Assembly (NCBI GenBank): GCA_046046915.1 | Contig: JBJOIT010000021.1 | Span: 1 to 51,356, forward strand | DNA from: JBEEJZ01 sp046046915 | Lineage (GTDB): Bacteria; Pseudomonadota; Gammaproteobacteria; Burkholderiales; Burkholderiaceae_C | Direction of reading: 5' to 3' | Length of the DNA: 51,356 bases | Shown: in pieces, positions 42,581 through 50,270 of the stretch | Position numbering within the stretch: the stretch's first letter is position 1 | Layout of the letters: each line of letters begins with the position of its first letter | The notes under the pieces: model-generated | Told to the model about the DNA's origin: nothing | The model's input: only the letters and a program-made list of their open reading frames with translations | Database searches by the model: none | Program-made: the position numbers and the translations under genes

Positions 42581-43159
42581 TCAGTCCCGGCGGTCAAAGC
42601 CCTGCTCGGCCAGCCAGTCGTTGCCGGCTTCCTCGCGGGCGCGGGCGCCAGACTCTTCTTCGTCATGGTCTTCGGTGTGGTTGTCGTCGTGCCGTTCGTT
42701 GCGCACCTCGTCGCGGTCTTCGCGGCCGTCCTCATCGTCGTCTTCAACCTGGGCCCGTTCTGCCGCGGTCAGTGGCTTGTGGTGCAAATACTCCAAGGCC
42801 GCAGCGATGGTCATGAACCACTCGCCCATGGGCTCCTCCAGGATGGTTTGCACGATCGCACCTGCCCAGGGGGCCAGCTCGATCGAGTCCTTGATGCTGT
42901 CCCACTCGGGCAGCTCATCCGCATCCTGCGCCACCACATGATCCATAACCGCAGGGCGGGTGAAGCGAAAGGCCTGATGCAGCACCACGGCCACCATTTC
43001 GGGGCTGAGTTCCATCATCTTGACCAGAAAGCCCATTTCGCGTCGTTTTTCGGCCAGGCGCTTGCGCAGCACGTCGTGACCTTCGGAGTCGGTCCTCAGG
43101 TCGTCAAGTTCGGATTGATAACTGGCGCGCAGGTTGTGAAAAAAGGATGAGGTACTCAC
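42581..43159 (-). CDS. Unknown protein with extremely acidic tail, J-domain operon
   Basis: A 192-residue protein. Residues 1-130 are helical (FFHNLRASYQSELDDL, KRLAEKRREMGFLVKMMELS, MVAVVLHQAFRF, MGEWFMTIAAALEYLHHKPL). The last 50 residues are almost only Asp, Glu, Arg, His and Asn (EDDDEDGREDRDEV and HTEDHDEEESGARA). The start is GTG at 43159; the frame remains open upstream, but that part is antisense noise over the J-domain gene. It is 40 bases after the J-domain gene. Acidic low-complexity tails of this kind occur in histone- or ribosome-binding chaperones, but no family is recognised here. Confidence 0.72.
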   Translation of the reverse strand: MSTSSFFHNLRASYQSELDDLRTDSEGHDVLRKRLAEKRREMGFLVKMMELSPEMVAVVLHQAFRFTRPAVMDHVVAQDADELPEWDSIKDSIELAPWAGAIVQTILEEPMGEWFMTIAAALEYLHHKPLTAAERAQVEDDDEDGREDRDEVRNERHDDNHTEDHDEEESGARAREEAGNDWLAEQGFDRRD

Positions 43160-43199
43160 GGTCAAGGTTCTCTGGTGGTGAGGTGATGGACGATCCGTG

Positions 43200-43496
43200 T
43201 TAACGGCGCTGGTCTGCAGTCTGAACCAATGGCTCAAAGTAGGCTTGCCAGATCTCACGCGCGGTTTCTGCCGGGTTGTCCAGCAGGTTGCGGCGGCGGT
43301 TGTCGTCGTAGGCCTGACGTTTCTCGTCGTTGGACAACACCTCGTAGGCTTCTTGAACGGCCCTGAACAGCATGGGCGCGTTTGCATCGGTGTTGCGGTC
43401 CGGGTGGTATTGCGACGCCTTCTGGCGAAACGCCTTCTTGATGTCGGCCAGCGTTGCGGAGCTGCCCAGTCCCAGTGCGGTGTAGTGGTCTTTCAT
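43200..43496 (-). CDS. Small J-domain (DnaJ-like) co-chaperone
   Basis: A 98-residue protein that is nearly only a J domain. Helix I is HYTALGLGSSATLADIKKAF, the catalytic HPD is at 31-33 (YHPDRN), and helix III is MLFRAVQEAYEVLSNDEKRQAYD. There is no Gly/Phe region, no zinc-finger and no C-terminal substrate domain; about 30 residues follow with REIWQAYFEPLVQ. J domains stimulate Hsp70 (DnaK) ATPase; such minimal forms rely on a partner protein for targeting. It is the first gene of a four-gene operon whose other members are unknown, and these may be the targeting partners (inference). Confidence 0.9.
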   Translation of the reverse strand: MKDHYTALGLGSSATLADIKKAFRQKASQYHPDRNTDANAPMLFRAVQEAYEVLSNDEKRQAYDDNRRRNLLDNPAETAREIWQAYFEPLVQTADQRR

Positions 43497-43658
43497 GCGG
43501 CCGTCAGCGTAGGGTCGTTGGCACGCCGAGCGTTCGACGCGCTGCTGCCCAGGGGCAGAAGAGCCACTATTTTAGGTGTTGGGCTGTTGGACTCACCCGC
43601 TTGTGAGTCAACCACTGTGCCAACTCTTGCCCCTGGGTGTGGCGGGGCAGCAGGGTGC

Positions 43659-43961
43659 TCAATGCAAGAGGGTTTTGTTGATCTTGCGCGAGGGACGGGT
43701 GACGATCTGGGCGCACAGGCGGCTATGTGCGTCGGTCGCCATGCGCACCAGGAGGGTCAGTTCGTTGACCCTGACCAGGTAAGACCTGCGGGAGTTCTCG
43801 GTGCTTGAATACTGAAACACGCCGCTGGCCAGCACTTCACAGTTTTGTGGCGCCACGCTGCCAGAGATACCGCTGACCTCAATCAAACCCTCGTCATCCG
43901 TGGCGCAGGTGACGGTGCTGCCTGGAAAAATGCTGAAGATCGTTTCGCGTAAGTTCATCAT
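43659..43961 (-). CDS. Small unknown protein
   Basis: A 100-residue protein (MMNLRETIFSIFPGSTVTC at its start). It has beta-rich character and no signal peptide, and its C-terminal part is basic (IVTRPSRKINK). A central SGVFQYSSTENSRRSYLVRV stretch looks folded. No family recognised. Start at 43961 or one codon later. It stands alone: 162 bases before the J-domain gene and 205 bases after the PaiB-like gene, and neither spacer shows a gene. Confidence 0.6.
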   Translation of the reverse strand: MMNLRETIFSIFPGSTVTCATDDEGLIEVSGISGSVAPQNCEVLASGVFQYSSTENSRRSYLVRVNELTLLVRMATDAHSRLCAQIVTRPSRKINKTLLH

Positions 43962-44166
43962 TTGCTCACGATCTGAAAAGACGCGCCATGTCGGTGCCCG
44001 CAGATGCCCCTATTTGGTGCCATGTAGGCACTGAAGCGGTGTCGTGGAAGAACTGGGTGGTGGTCCTGTCCAGCATGGCGAACTCCTTTACGCGGCGCAG
44101 CAAAATTGCTGCGGTGCACAAAGCAGTTTTTGTTCCAGGCCCGCTAGGCGGACTGGCCTGTAGGTT

Positions 44167-44790
44167 TTAAAGGCCCGCGCGCATCGCCTTGGCTAACTCG
44201 TCATGTCCGCGTGTGGCCAGGGTGTCGGCGGCCTGGAGACGGTCTCTAGCCTCTTTGTTCTGGCTGAGTTTGGACTTGCCGACCAGTGACGTGATGTTGA
44301 TCTCGATGCCCACGATGTTGCGCAACATGCCGTCGATGAACTCGGGCGCCGAGTCGCCCATCTTCCAGGGGCGGGGTTCAGTAGCCTCGTGGTGCCGTGT
44401 CAAACGTGCCAGCAGACCGCGAAGAAACCGCTCGTCGTCGTGCACCGTGAGGATGCCGTGCGCGTGCACCGCCTCGTAGTTCCAGGTCGGCACCTGGCGG
44501 TGGGTCTCGTGCTTGCTGGGGTACCAATTGGGCGAAATATAGGCCTCGGCACCCCGAAAGATGACCATCACCGGCGTGCCCGTGGGGCAGCGCTGCCACA
44601 GCGTGTTGGCGCGGGCCACATGCGCCAGCAGGGCACCATGGGTTCCAGCGCTGGCATCGAACTCAAACGGTATGTGGTTAGCGTCCAGACCGCCGTCGCC
44701 ATGCGTGACCAGTACGCCAAGCGGGTGCTCGCGGACGATGCGGTGCAGATACTCGGGCTTTGTTTGGGCAAAGTGGGCTGGGATGTACAT
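44167..44790 (-). CDS. FMN-binding negative transcriptional regulator (PaiB family)
   Basis: A 207-residue protein. PaiB-family markers are MYIPAHF at the start, HPLGVLVTHGDGGLDANHIPF, the VMVIFRGAEAYISPNWYPSKHETHRQVPTWNYEAVH block (in part), and a C-terminal VGIEINITSLVGKSKLSQNK. The fold is a split-barrel FMN-binding domain. In Bacillus, PaiB represses sporulation and protease genes; in proteobacteria the role is unclear, so the regulator name is inherited. The start at 44790 has no close competitor. It is divergent from a histidine phosphatase gene with about 100 bases between. Confidence 0.92.
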   Translation of the reverse strand: MYIPAHFAQTKPEYLHRIVREHPLGVLVTHGDGGLDANHIPFEFDASAGTHGALLAHVARANTLWQRCPTGTPVMVIFRGAEAYISPNWYPSKHETHRQVPTWNYEAVHAHGILTVHDDERFLRGLLARLTRHHEATEPRPWKMGDSAPEFIDGMLRNIVGIEINITSLVGKSKLSQNKEARDRLQAADTLATRGHDELAKAMRAGL

Positions 44791-44894
44791 GGATGTTTTG
44801 GGATTTGGCGGTGATCAAAACCTTGGGCAACTGTGGCGGGCAAGTGTCGTCATGGGAAGATCGAGTTGGGGCGGTAAGAAGAGACTTTTGGGGT

Positions 44895-45467
44895 ATGACT
44901 ATGAATTGGATTTTGCGTGGCTGGTTGCTATGCCTGGCTTTTTTTCACGCTGGGCTAGGCGCAAGTGAGTTGTCGGACCAACTCAGTTCAGATCGTTATG
45001 TTTTATTGATGCGCCATGCCCACGCCCCCGGCGTTGGCGATCCTCTTGGCTATTCTTTGGATAGATGTGAAACCCAACGTCTCTTGGATGACCGGGGCAA
45101 AAGCCAAGCGGTACGAATCGGTCATTGGTTACGCGCACAGGGGGTTATCCAGGCCAGTGTGCACGCCAGCCCTTGGTGCAGGTGCCGACAAACGGCAGAG
45201 TTGCTAGATTTGGGACCAGTCGTAATTGAGCCATCATTGGCATCCTTTTTTGACCAGCCAGAGCAGGCTTCTTCCCGAAATAAAAGCCTTCAGGCGTTTA
45301 TTGCAAAGTCACTTCGCCTGAAAAACAGTCGCCCCCTTGTACTGGTGACCCATCATGTCAACATCCGTGAGTTTGTGGGCCAGAACGTTGGCTCGGGTGA
45401 CATGGTGCTGGCGCAGGTGGATGCGAATGGGCGCATGTTGAATTACCGTCTGTATCCAAGCCCTTGA
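44895..45467 (+). CDS. Exported histidine-phosphatase family protein
   Basis: A 190-residue protein with a signal peptide (residues 1-24). The catalytic RHA motif is at R40-H41 (YVLLMRHAHAPG), and a second catalytic histidine is in VLVTHHVNI near residue 153. An RCRQTAEL segment supplies the phosphate-pocket arginines. It is close to SixA-/phosphoglycerate-mutase-like short histidine phosphatases, but carries a signal for export. Substrate unknown. Starts at 44895 or 44901; the frame is open further upstream into the divergent promoter. The codon use is less GC-rich than in the 41-43 kb genes. Confidence 0.87.
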   Translation: MTMNWILRGWLLCLAFFHAGLGASELSDQLSSDRYVLLMRHAHAPGVGDPLGYSLDRCETQRLLDDRGKSQAVRIGHWLRAQGVIQASVHASPWCRCRQTAELLDLGPVVIEPSLASFFDQPEQASSRNKSLQAFIAKSLRLKNSRPLVLVTHHVNIREFVGQNVGSGDMVLAQVDANGRMLNYRLYPSP

Positions 45468-45546
45468 GCTCTGGCGCCTATTTGCTGGCATTCTGTGGTG
45501 ATGCCTGTCGTGCGGTGCAAGCGCCGGTTCTTGCCACAAACTTGCT

Positions 45547-46035
45547 TCAAAGCTGAGCCTTTTGAAGGATGAATTTCATAAGGCCTTCGCTTGCCTCTTC
45601 GATCAAGTCCAATACATGCTCAAACCCCTGCTCCCCTCCGTAGTAGGGATCAGGTATGACAGAGGCCTGCGTTGTGTGTAAAAACTCAGCCAAGCCCCGG
45701 ATCTTGTGAAGATGACGTGCGGGGCATCTTTCCTCCAGGAGCGCGCGGTTGTCCCAATCCATGGTCAAAAGCAAATCAAACTTTTCAAAGTCACTTTCAA
45801 CGACAGGTCTGGCCCTCAAATTGGACAGGTCATAGCCTCTCTTGAGCGCATGCATCTGGCTGCGTTTATCTGGCGGTGCATTGGGATGAAAGTTGTGTGT
45901 TCCCGCTGAGTCAATTTTGATCTTGTGCAGGAGATCTCGATCAGCCAGCCTTTTGAAAAACACAGCTTCTGCGGTGGGACTTCGGCAGATGTTGCCCATG
46001 CAGACAAACAGAATTTTGAAATCAGCTTCGTTCAT
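45547..46035 (-). CDS. Low-molecular-weight protein tyrosine phosphatase
   Basis: A 162-residue LMW-PTP. The P-loop FVCMGNICRSP has nucleophile C12 and R18, and the general-acid aspartate is in the IPDPYYGG segment near residue 124. The conserved DSAGTHNFH follows the P-loop by about 30 residues. Members dephosphorylate tyrosine kinases of exopolysaccharide systems or arsenate-like substrates; no BY-kinase or capsule gene is adjacent. The start at 46035 is set by the fold; the frame is open upstream. It is downstream of the ChaN-like gene on the same strand, with 47 bases between. Confidence 0.93.
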   Translation of the reverse strand: MNEADFKILFVCMGNICRSPTAEAVFFKRLADRDLLHKIKIDSAGTHNFHPNAPPDKRSQMHALKRGYDLSNLRARPVVESDFEKFDLLLTMDWDNRALLEERCPARHLHKIRGLAEFLHTTQASVIPDPYYGGEQGFEHVLDLIEEASEGLMKFILQKAQL

Positions 46036-46082
46036 GGCGTTCTTTGTAGGGTGACTGCAGTCTGTCATCAAAAAAATTCAGC

Positions 46083-46931
46083 TTATTTTTTGGCCGGTTT
46101 TTGGCTGAAGACCAGACAAGGGTCTTCACGTTCAACTTCAGGCACGACGTACACCTGGTCAAACCCATTCGCGTCACTACTGTCTGCGCGTTCCACGTAC
46201 CCAAGCACTTGGGTTAGCCCCTGCTTGTTCGGCGGTAGCCATTGGAAGACGCCGGCATCTTTTCGCACATGGCCGTTGCCTGCGATCAGCACCACCATTT
46301 GGTTTTGAGCACCGTTAACAACCCCTGCCATCCAAACATCACGTGCAATTTGGCCCTGAACCATGGGACCAATGGCTTGGGCTGGCAGCATGTTGCAGTG
46401 CCCTTCTTGGATGGCTTTGCTTTGAGCGCTGAGCAGTTGACGGGGAATCTGATTGAGTTTGTAGGTGTCTATCTCTTGAGGGCTGAAAACAGCCGAAAAG
46501 CCTTCGGCCATGACTTTGCGCACATCCACATTGGACACATTAGCCGCCACCAGGGAGATTTTTTTCTCTAACGCCAACTGCAAAAATGGCTTGTAAAAGC
46601 GCCACTCCCAGCCCGGGGTTGCCGCTTTGGCTAAAACGCAATCCACATCTTGACAACGGGAGAGCGCAAGATCCAAGACGGCTTGGTGTTCACGATCAAA
46701 CTGCTCCATGGCCACAACTGGCCGATGTCCTTGTTCAATCCACTGCATCAGATGGTCCAGCCTCAATCTGTGACCGTGCGAGTTGTCGTGGACCTCGCCC
46801 ATTAACAAGATTTTTGTATCGTCTTTTCGTGGTTGGGTAGCAAGGCTTCGCGCTGTCGAGGCAAAGGACAAGCAGAAGACTGCAAGAATGAAAAACATGG
46901 TGCAGGGCGAATCAGAGTTCCGTTTGCGCAT
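46083..46931 (-). CDS. ChaN-family exported protein (haem-binding-type domain)
   Basis: A 282-residue protein with a signal peptide (MFFILAVFCLSFASTARS region). The ChaN/cofactor-haem-binding domain is marked by KILLMGEVHDNSHGH at its start, VVAMEQFDREHQAVLD, PGWEWRFYKPFLQLAL and VVLIAGNGHVRKDAGV with the histidine that follows the GN. ChaN from Campylobacter binds haem and is linked with iron uptake. No iron receptor lies adjacent here. The start is uncertain: 46931 or 46898. It has no clear lipobox although many relatives are lipoproteins. It lies 39 bases downstream of the COQ7-like gene. Confidence 0.85.
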   Translation of the reverse strand: MRKRNSDSPCTMFFILAVFCLSFASTARSLATQPRKDDTKILLMGEVHDNSHGHRLRLDHLMQWIEQGHRPVVAMEQFDREHQAVLDLALSRCQDVDCVLAKAATPGWEWRFYKPFLQLALEKKISLVAANVSNVDVRKVMAEGFSAVFSPQEIDTYKLNQIPRQLLSAQSKAIQEGHCNMLPAQAIGPMVQGQIARDVWMAGVVNGAQNQMVVLIAGNGHVRKDAGVFQWLPPNKQGLTQVLGYVERADSSDANGFDQVYVVPEVEREDPCLVFSQKPAKK

Positions 46932-46970
46932 AAATTGCCACATCAGCAGTTGTGTTCTTCTTTTTGCTAA

Positions 46971-47576
46971 TCAGATACGGCGGGCCAATATCACGGCGGC
47001 AGAAGACCCCCAACCGACAGTCCAACACCAGGCGCGCAAAAACACGCCTGGTTGAACGCCAGCCAAAACGGCTGCCTCATCCCGGTGATGCTGTTCATCT
47101 GCTTGGCATTGAACCAAAAGCGGCATCAAACCTTCGGGGCCACCAAACTCCTTGAGGTGATCTATCTGCTGCTGGTAATGGTGGTCAACAAAAGTCTCCA
47201 CCGCGGCAATCGTCCCATAAACAGATCGTCTTCCGAACAGTGCAGGCAAGGCACCCGTCAACCAGCCGGCTGCGCGCCAAGGCCCCAAAAGCAAACTTCT
47301 TTGCGAGGCAGGCAGCCACTCCTCGATCTCTTTCAAGTGATTGGCTTCGGTTGCACCATGCGCCTTGGCGAATGAAAGCATGTCTCCATCCCCTCGCCAG
47401 TGCGCGACGGCAACGATTCCTTTGTAGATGTAGACAGCGCCCGTTTCACCTGCATGATCTGAGCGCAATTCGCGTTGAAGGTATGCGGACAGGTTTTGTG
47501 TCACAAGGAGTGGGCCTATATGGCGTTGTGAGGCATCCAAAAAGAGCCACGAGCGTATTGCAAGCCGCCACAGCAT
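46971..47576 (-). CDS. COQ7-family di-iron protein (demethoxyubiquinone hydroxylase-like)
   Basis: A 201-residue ferritin-like protein with the six COQ7 iron ligands in the expected order: E44 (DHAGETGA), E77 and H80 (TEANHLKE), E127 (AVETFVDHH), E161 and H164 (ADEQHHRDEA). COQ7 hydroxylates the ubiquinone ring at the C6 position in the membrane. The AVYIYKGIVAVAHW and the C-terminal hydrophobic CWTVGWGSSAAVILA are typical membrane-contact parts. Whether this is the housekeeping ubiquinone enzyme or a paralogue cannot be decided. The position beside ChaN and LMW-PTP genes in a lower-GC block suggests a paralogue (inference). Confidence 0.88.
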   Translation of the reverse strand: MLWRLAIRSWLFLDASQRHIGPLLVTQNLSAYLQRELRSDHAGETGAVYIYKGIVAVAHWRGDGDMLSFAKAHGATEANHLKEIEEWLPASQRSLLLGPWRAAGWLTGALPALFGRRSVYGTIAAVETFVDHHYQQQIDHLKEFGGPEGLMPLLVQCQADEQHHRDEAAVLAGVQPGVFLRAWCWTVGWGSSAAVILARRI

Positions 47577-47698
47577 GACCTCCAGCTCGGGGCTTTACCC
47601 TATTTGCTTCTGGGGAATTGGGGGCTGGATGCACACTGTCCATGAAGTTGCACATCCCACGCACTGGAAGAGTCGTCTTTTGATCATGGAGCATCACT

Positions 47699-47956
47699 GT
47701 GGAGGCCAAATTCTCTCAACGTCTTTCAAGCCTTTCTAAGGGGGATATTTCGGCCATCATTCAGATGGCTTGGGAAGATCGAACTGCCTTTGAAACCATT
47801 GAGCAGAGAGTGGGATGGTCAGAAGCGGATGTCATTCGCCTGATGCGGCACGAACTTCGGCCCAACTCTTTTCGTTTGTGGCGCAAGCGCATGAAAGGGC
47901 GCACGACTAAGCATCGAGCCCTCAGAAGTCCAGAAATGAAATTCGAAGACCGCTAG
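47699..47956 (+). CDS. TIGR03643/DUF2805-type small protein
   Basis: An 85-residue basic protein. It shows the pattern of the TIGR03643 family: ISAIIQMAWEDRTAFETIEQRVGWSEADVI (in part), then MRHELRPNSFRLWRKRMKGRTTKHRAL. The middle resembles a helix-turn-helix, followed by a strongly basic end, so nucleic-acid binding is possible. Function unknown; relatives are often near photolyase/cryptochrome genes, but none is present here. It starts with GTG at 47699; there is no in-frame ATG nearby. It converges on xthA with 28 bases between. Confidence 0.8.
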   Translation: MEAKFSQRLSSLSKGDISAIIQMAWEDRTAFETIEQRVGWSEADVIRLMRHELRPNSFRLWRKRMKGRTTKHRALRSPEMKFEDR

Positions 47957-47984
47957 GTTTGCAAGCAGCCCTCACGTCGTCAGG

Positions 47985-48791
47985 TCAAAGCTTGACGTCG
48001 TACTCCACCGTCAGCGGCGCGTGATCGCTGAACTTTTCGTTTTTGTAGATCTGGGCCTGGCGTGCGCTTGCGGCAAGCTGCCGGGTCGCCAAATGGTAGT
48101 CAATGCGCCACCCCACGTTTTTGGCGTAGGCCTGGCCGCGGTTGCTCCACCAGGTGTAGGCCTCGTCTGTGGTGTTGGGGTGCAGATGGCGGTACACGTC
48201 CACCAGGCCCGGCTTGCTGGCGTCGGTGGGTGTCAGCAGCTGGGTCATCCAGGCGCGCTCTTCTGGCAGAAAGCCAGAGTTCTTGCGGTTGCCTTTCCAG
48301 TTTTTGAGGTCGATTTCCTGGTGGGCAATGTTGATGTCGCCACACAGCACAAACTCACGCTCGGCCTGGAGTTGCAGCAGGTGCGGGTAGATCTGGGCCA
48401 GAAACCTGAACTTGGCCTGTTGGCGGTCGTCGCCCGATGAGCCGCTGGGAAAGTAGGCGCTGATGATGGACAGCTTGCGCGCTGGGGAGTCAAAGCGCAG
48501 CTCCACATAGCGGCCCTCAGCATCAAACTCTCCGCCATCAAAACCCACCACCACATCGCTGGGCTCGTGGCGGGTGTAAACGCCCACGCCCGAGTAGCCT
48601 TTTTTCTCGGCAAACTGAAAATGCCCGCGTAGCCCGGCCAGTGCTTCAAAGCGGCCTTGCACATCGTCAAGTTGGGCCTTGACTTCTTGCACACAAATAC
48701 AATCCGGCGCATGACTGGTCAGCCAGGCCTCCAGCCCTTTGCTGGTGGCAGAACGGATGCCGTTGAGGTTGAGGCTGGTCAATGTAAACAA
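47985..48791 (-). CDS. xthA: Exodeoxyribonuclease III
   Basis: A 268-residue AP endonuclease/3'-exonuclease. Motifs in order: SLNLNGIRSA (N-terminal strand), CVQEVKAQ with metal-binding E36, SGVGVYTRHEP, YFPSGSSGDDRQQAKFRFL, CGDINIAHQEIDLKN with the catalytic Asp/Asn, and the C-terminal SDHAPLTVEYD with the catalytic Asp-His. Cytoplasmic base-excision repair enzyme. It starts only 10 bases from the divergent pyrE start, so each promoter must lie inside the other gene. Confidence 0.95.
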   Translation of the reverse strand: MFTLTSLNLNGIRSATSKGLEAWLTSHAPDCICVQEVKAQLDDVQGRFEALAGLRGHFQFAEKKGYSGVGVYTRHEPSDVVVGFDGGEFDAEGRYVELRFDSPARKLSIISAYFPSGSSGDDRQQAKFRFLAQIYPHLLQLQAEREFVLCGDINIAHQEIDLKNWKGNRKNSGFLPEERAWMTQLLTPTDASKPGLVDVYRHLHPNTTDEAYTWWSNRGQAYAKNVGWRIDYHLATRQLAASARQAQIYKNEKFSDHAPLTVEYDVKL

Positions 48792-48801
48792 GGGTTTTCC
48801 T

Positions 48802-49533
48802 ATGGCAGAAGTTGGCGCGGAGTTGGGCGGGCAAGCAGGGGGTCAGGACGAACTGGCGCAGGCGTTTGTGCAGTTTTCTGTCGAGTGCGGCGTGCTCAAG
48901 TTTGGTGAATTCAAGACCAAGGCGGGCCGGATGAGCCCCTACTTTTTCAACGCAGGCCTGTTTGACGATGGCGCCAGCCTGGGCCGCTTGGCGCAATTCT
49001 ATGCCCAGCGTTTGCTGCAAAGTGGCATCGAATTCGACATGATTTTTGGTCCCGCCTACAAGGGAATTCCACTGGGCGCAGCGCTGGCCGTGGAGCTGGC
49101 CAGACTGGGCCGCAACGTGCCTTTTGCCTACAACCGCAAAGAAGCCAAGGACCACGGTGAAGGCGGCACTCTGGTGGGGGCGCCGCTCAAAGGGCGGGTG
49201 CTGATCGTGGACGACGTGATGAGCGCCGGCACCGCTGCGCGCGAGTCGATTGCCATCATTCGTGCTGCGGGCGCCACGCCGCATGCGGTGGCGATCGCGC
49301 TGGACCGCCAGGAAATGGCTACCGAAAAACAGGGCGACCAGGTGGTGGATGTGCCCTACAGCGCGGTGCAATATGTGCGTCATCAGCTGGGCTTGCAGGT
49401 GTGCGCCATTGCCCGCCTCAATGACCTGATGCAGTACCTGGAGGCGCACAGCAGCCAGGGTCTTGCTGCCGACCATCAGCGTGTGCTGGCCTACCGGCAG
49501 CGCTACGGCGTGAACGAGGGCACTTCGGCATGA
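48802..49533 (+). CDS. pyrE: Orotate phosphoribosyltransferase
   Basis: A 243-residue PRTase making OMP from orotate and PRPP. FGEFKTKAGRMSPYFFNAG is the N-terminal orotate site, FGPAYKGIPLG and YNRKEAKDHGEGG the flexible loop with catalytic lysine, and RVLIVDDVMSAGTAARES the PRPP-binding signature. The start at 48802 (MAEVG) has AAGGG upstream. The frame is open further 5', overlapping xthA. The stop overlaps the following gene by 4 bases (ATGA). Confidence 0.95.
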   Translation: MAEVGAELGGQAGGQDELAQAFVQFSVECGVLKFGEFKTKAGRMSPYFFNAGLFDDGASLGRLAQFYAQRLLQSGIEFDMIFGPAYKGIPLGAALAVELARLGRNVPFAYNRKEAKDHGEGGTLVGAPLKGRVLIVDDVMSAGTAARESIAIIRAAGATPHAVAIALDRQEMATEKQGDQVVDVPYSAVQYVRHQLGLQVCAIARLNDLMQYLEAHSSQGLAADHQRVLAYRQRYGVNEGTSA

Positions 49534-50177
49534 GCTTGGCCCGCCATGCGCTGCTTGCATGCTGGTTTGCAGTTCTGTCGCTCGCAGGAACTTGTGTGCT
49601 TGCTCAAAGCGCCGGGCCTGGTATCTACACCTGCGTAGATGCCAAGGGCCGCACCTTGACCTCGGACCGGCTGATTTCGGACTGCGTGGACCGCGCCCAA
49701 AAACTGCTCAATCCCAGTGGCACGGTTAAGGCCACGGTGCCGCCCGCCATGTCGGACCTGGAACGTGCCCAGCAAGAGGCCAAAGCCCGTCAGGAGCGCG
49801 ATGCACAGTCTCGTATCTCCGAAGAAAAACGTTTGGATCGTGCCCTTCTGATCCGTTACCCCAGCCGTGTGGTGCACGACCAGGAGCGAGCTCAGGCCAT
49901 TGCTCAGGTCGAAGCTGTGAAGGCTGCCCTCGCGGTGCGCGTGGCAGAACTCAAGCGCGAGCGCCAGCGTGCCGACGAGCAGATGGAGTTTTACAAGAAA
50001 GACCCCAGCAAAGCGCCGCCCGCCTTGCTACGGCAGCTTGAAGAGGTACGCCAGGGCATTGCCAGCCAGGAACGATTCATGGCCGAGCAAGAAAATGAAA
50101 TCGCCCGCATCAACCATCGCTTTGACGATGAACTGGAGCGCCTGAGTCGGCTCTGGGCGGTAGCACCCAAGGGCTGA
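49530..50177 (+). CDS. Exported coiled-coil protein with DUF4124-like start
   Basis: A 215-residue protein with signal peptide (residues 1-25, ending near LAQ). The mature start GIYTCVDAKGRTLTSDRLISDC is the DUF4124 pattern, with two cysteines likely bridged. Residues about 75-200 are highly charged and helical, rich in Glu, Arg, Gln and Ala: a long coiled coil (ERAQQEAKARQERDAQ, VAELKRERQRADEQM). It overlaps pyrE by 4 bases, hence is co-translated. The function is not known; the family is widespread in beta- and gammaproteobacteria. Confidence 0.82.
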   Translation: MSLARHALLACWFAVLSLAGTCVLAQSAGPGIYTCVDAKGRTLTSDRLISDCVDRAQKLLNPSGTVKATVPPAMSDLERAQQEAKARQERDAQSRISEEKRLDRALLIRYPSRVVHDQERAQAIAQVEAVKAALAVRVAELKRERQRADEQMEFYKKDPSKAPPALLRQLEEVRQGIASQERFMAEQENEIARINHRFDDELERLSRLWAVAPKG

Positions 50178-50208
50178 TCTACCCGCTAGCGGGCCGAACC
50201 GGCGGGCC

Positions 50209-50270
50209 TGAAGCGCAAATTTTGAATTTACGCTTCAGGATTGAAGCGTAAATGGATAAACTGCGCTTCA
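50209..50270 (+). repeat. Four 13-bp repeats arranged as two palindromes before the second fic gene
   Basis: Copies: TGAAGCGCAAATT (50209-50221, minus), AATTTACGCTTCA (50225-50237, plus), TGAAGCGTAAATG (50242-50254, minus) and AAACTGCGCTTCA (50258-50270, plus). Each minus/plus pair is separated by three bases (TTG, then GAT), and the two palindromes repeat with a period of 33 bases, about three helical turns. The last copy ends on the A of the ATG at 50270. The perfect 12-bp palindrome CCCGCTAGCGGG at 50182-50193 just upstream is separate and may belong to the 3' end of the preceding gene. Confidence 0.78.

Noticed and set aside
41381..43150. Plus-strand open frame of 589 codons opposite the J-domain operon
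   Set aside because: Considered because the minus-strand proteins are unrecognised, but its translation is Gly/Val/Phe/Gln-rich without motifs. The minus-strand frames have start codons, close operon spacing and normal protein composition.
43590..43609. Hairpin GACTCAC/GTGAGTC in the gap between the unknown small gene and the J-domain gene
   Set aside because: A seven-base stem without a T run; not a convincing terminator, and nothing else supports a function.
43988..44170. Small plus-strand frame of 60 codons
   Set aside because: No ribosome site, no recognisable feature, and overlapping the end of the PaiB-like gene.
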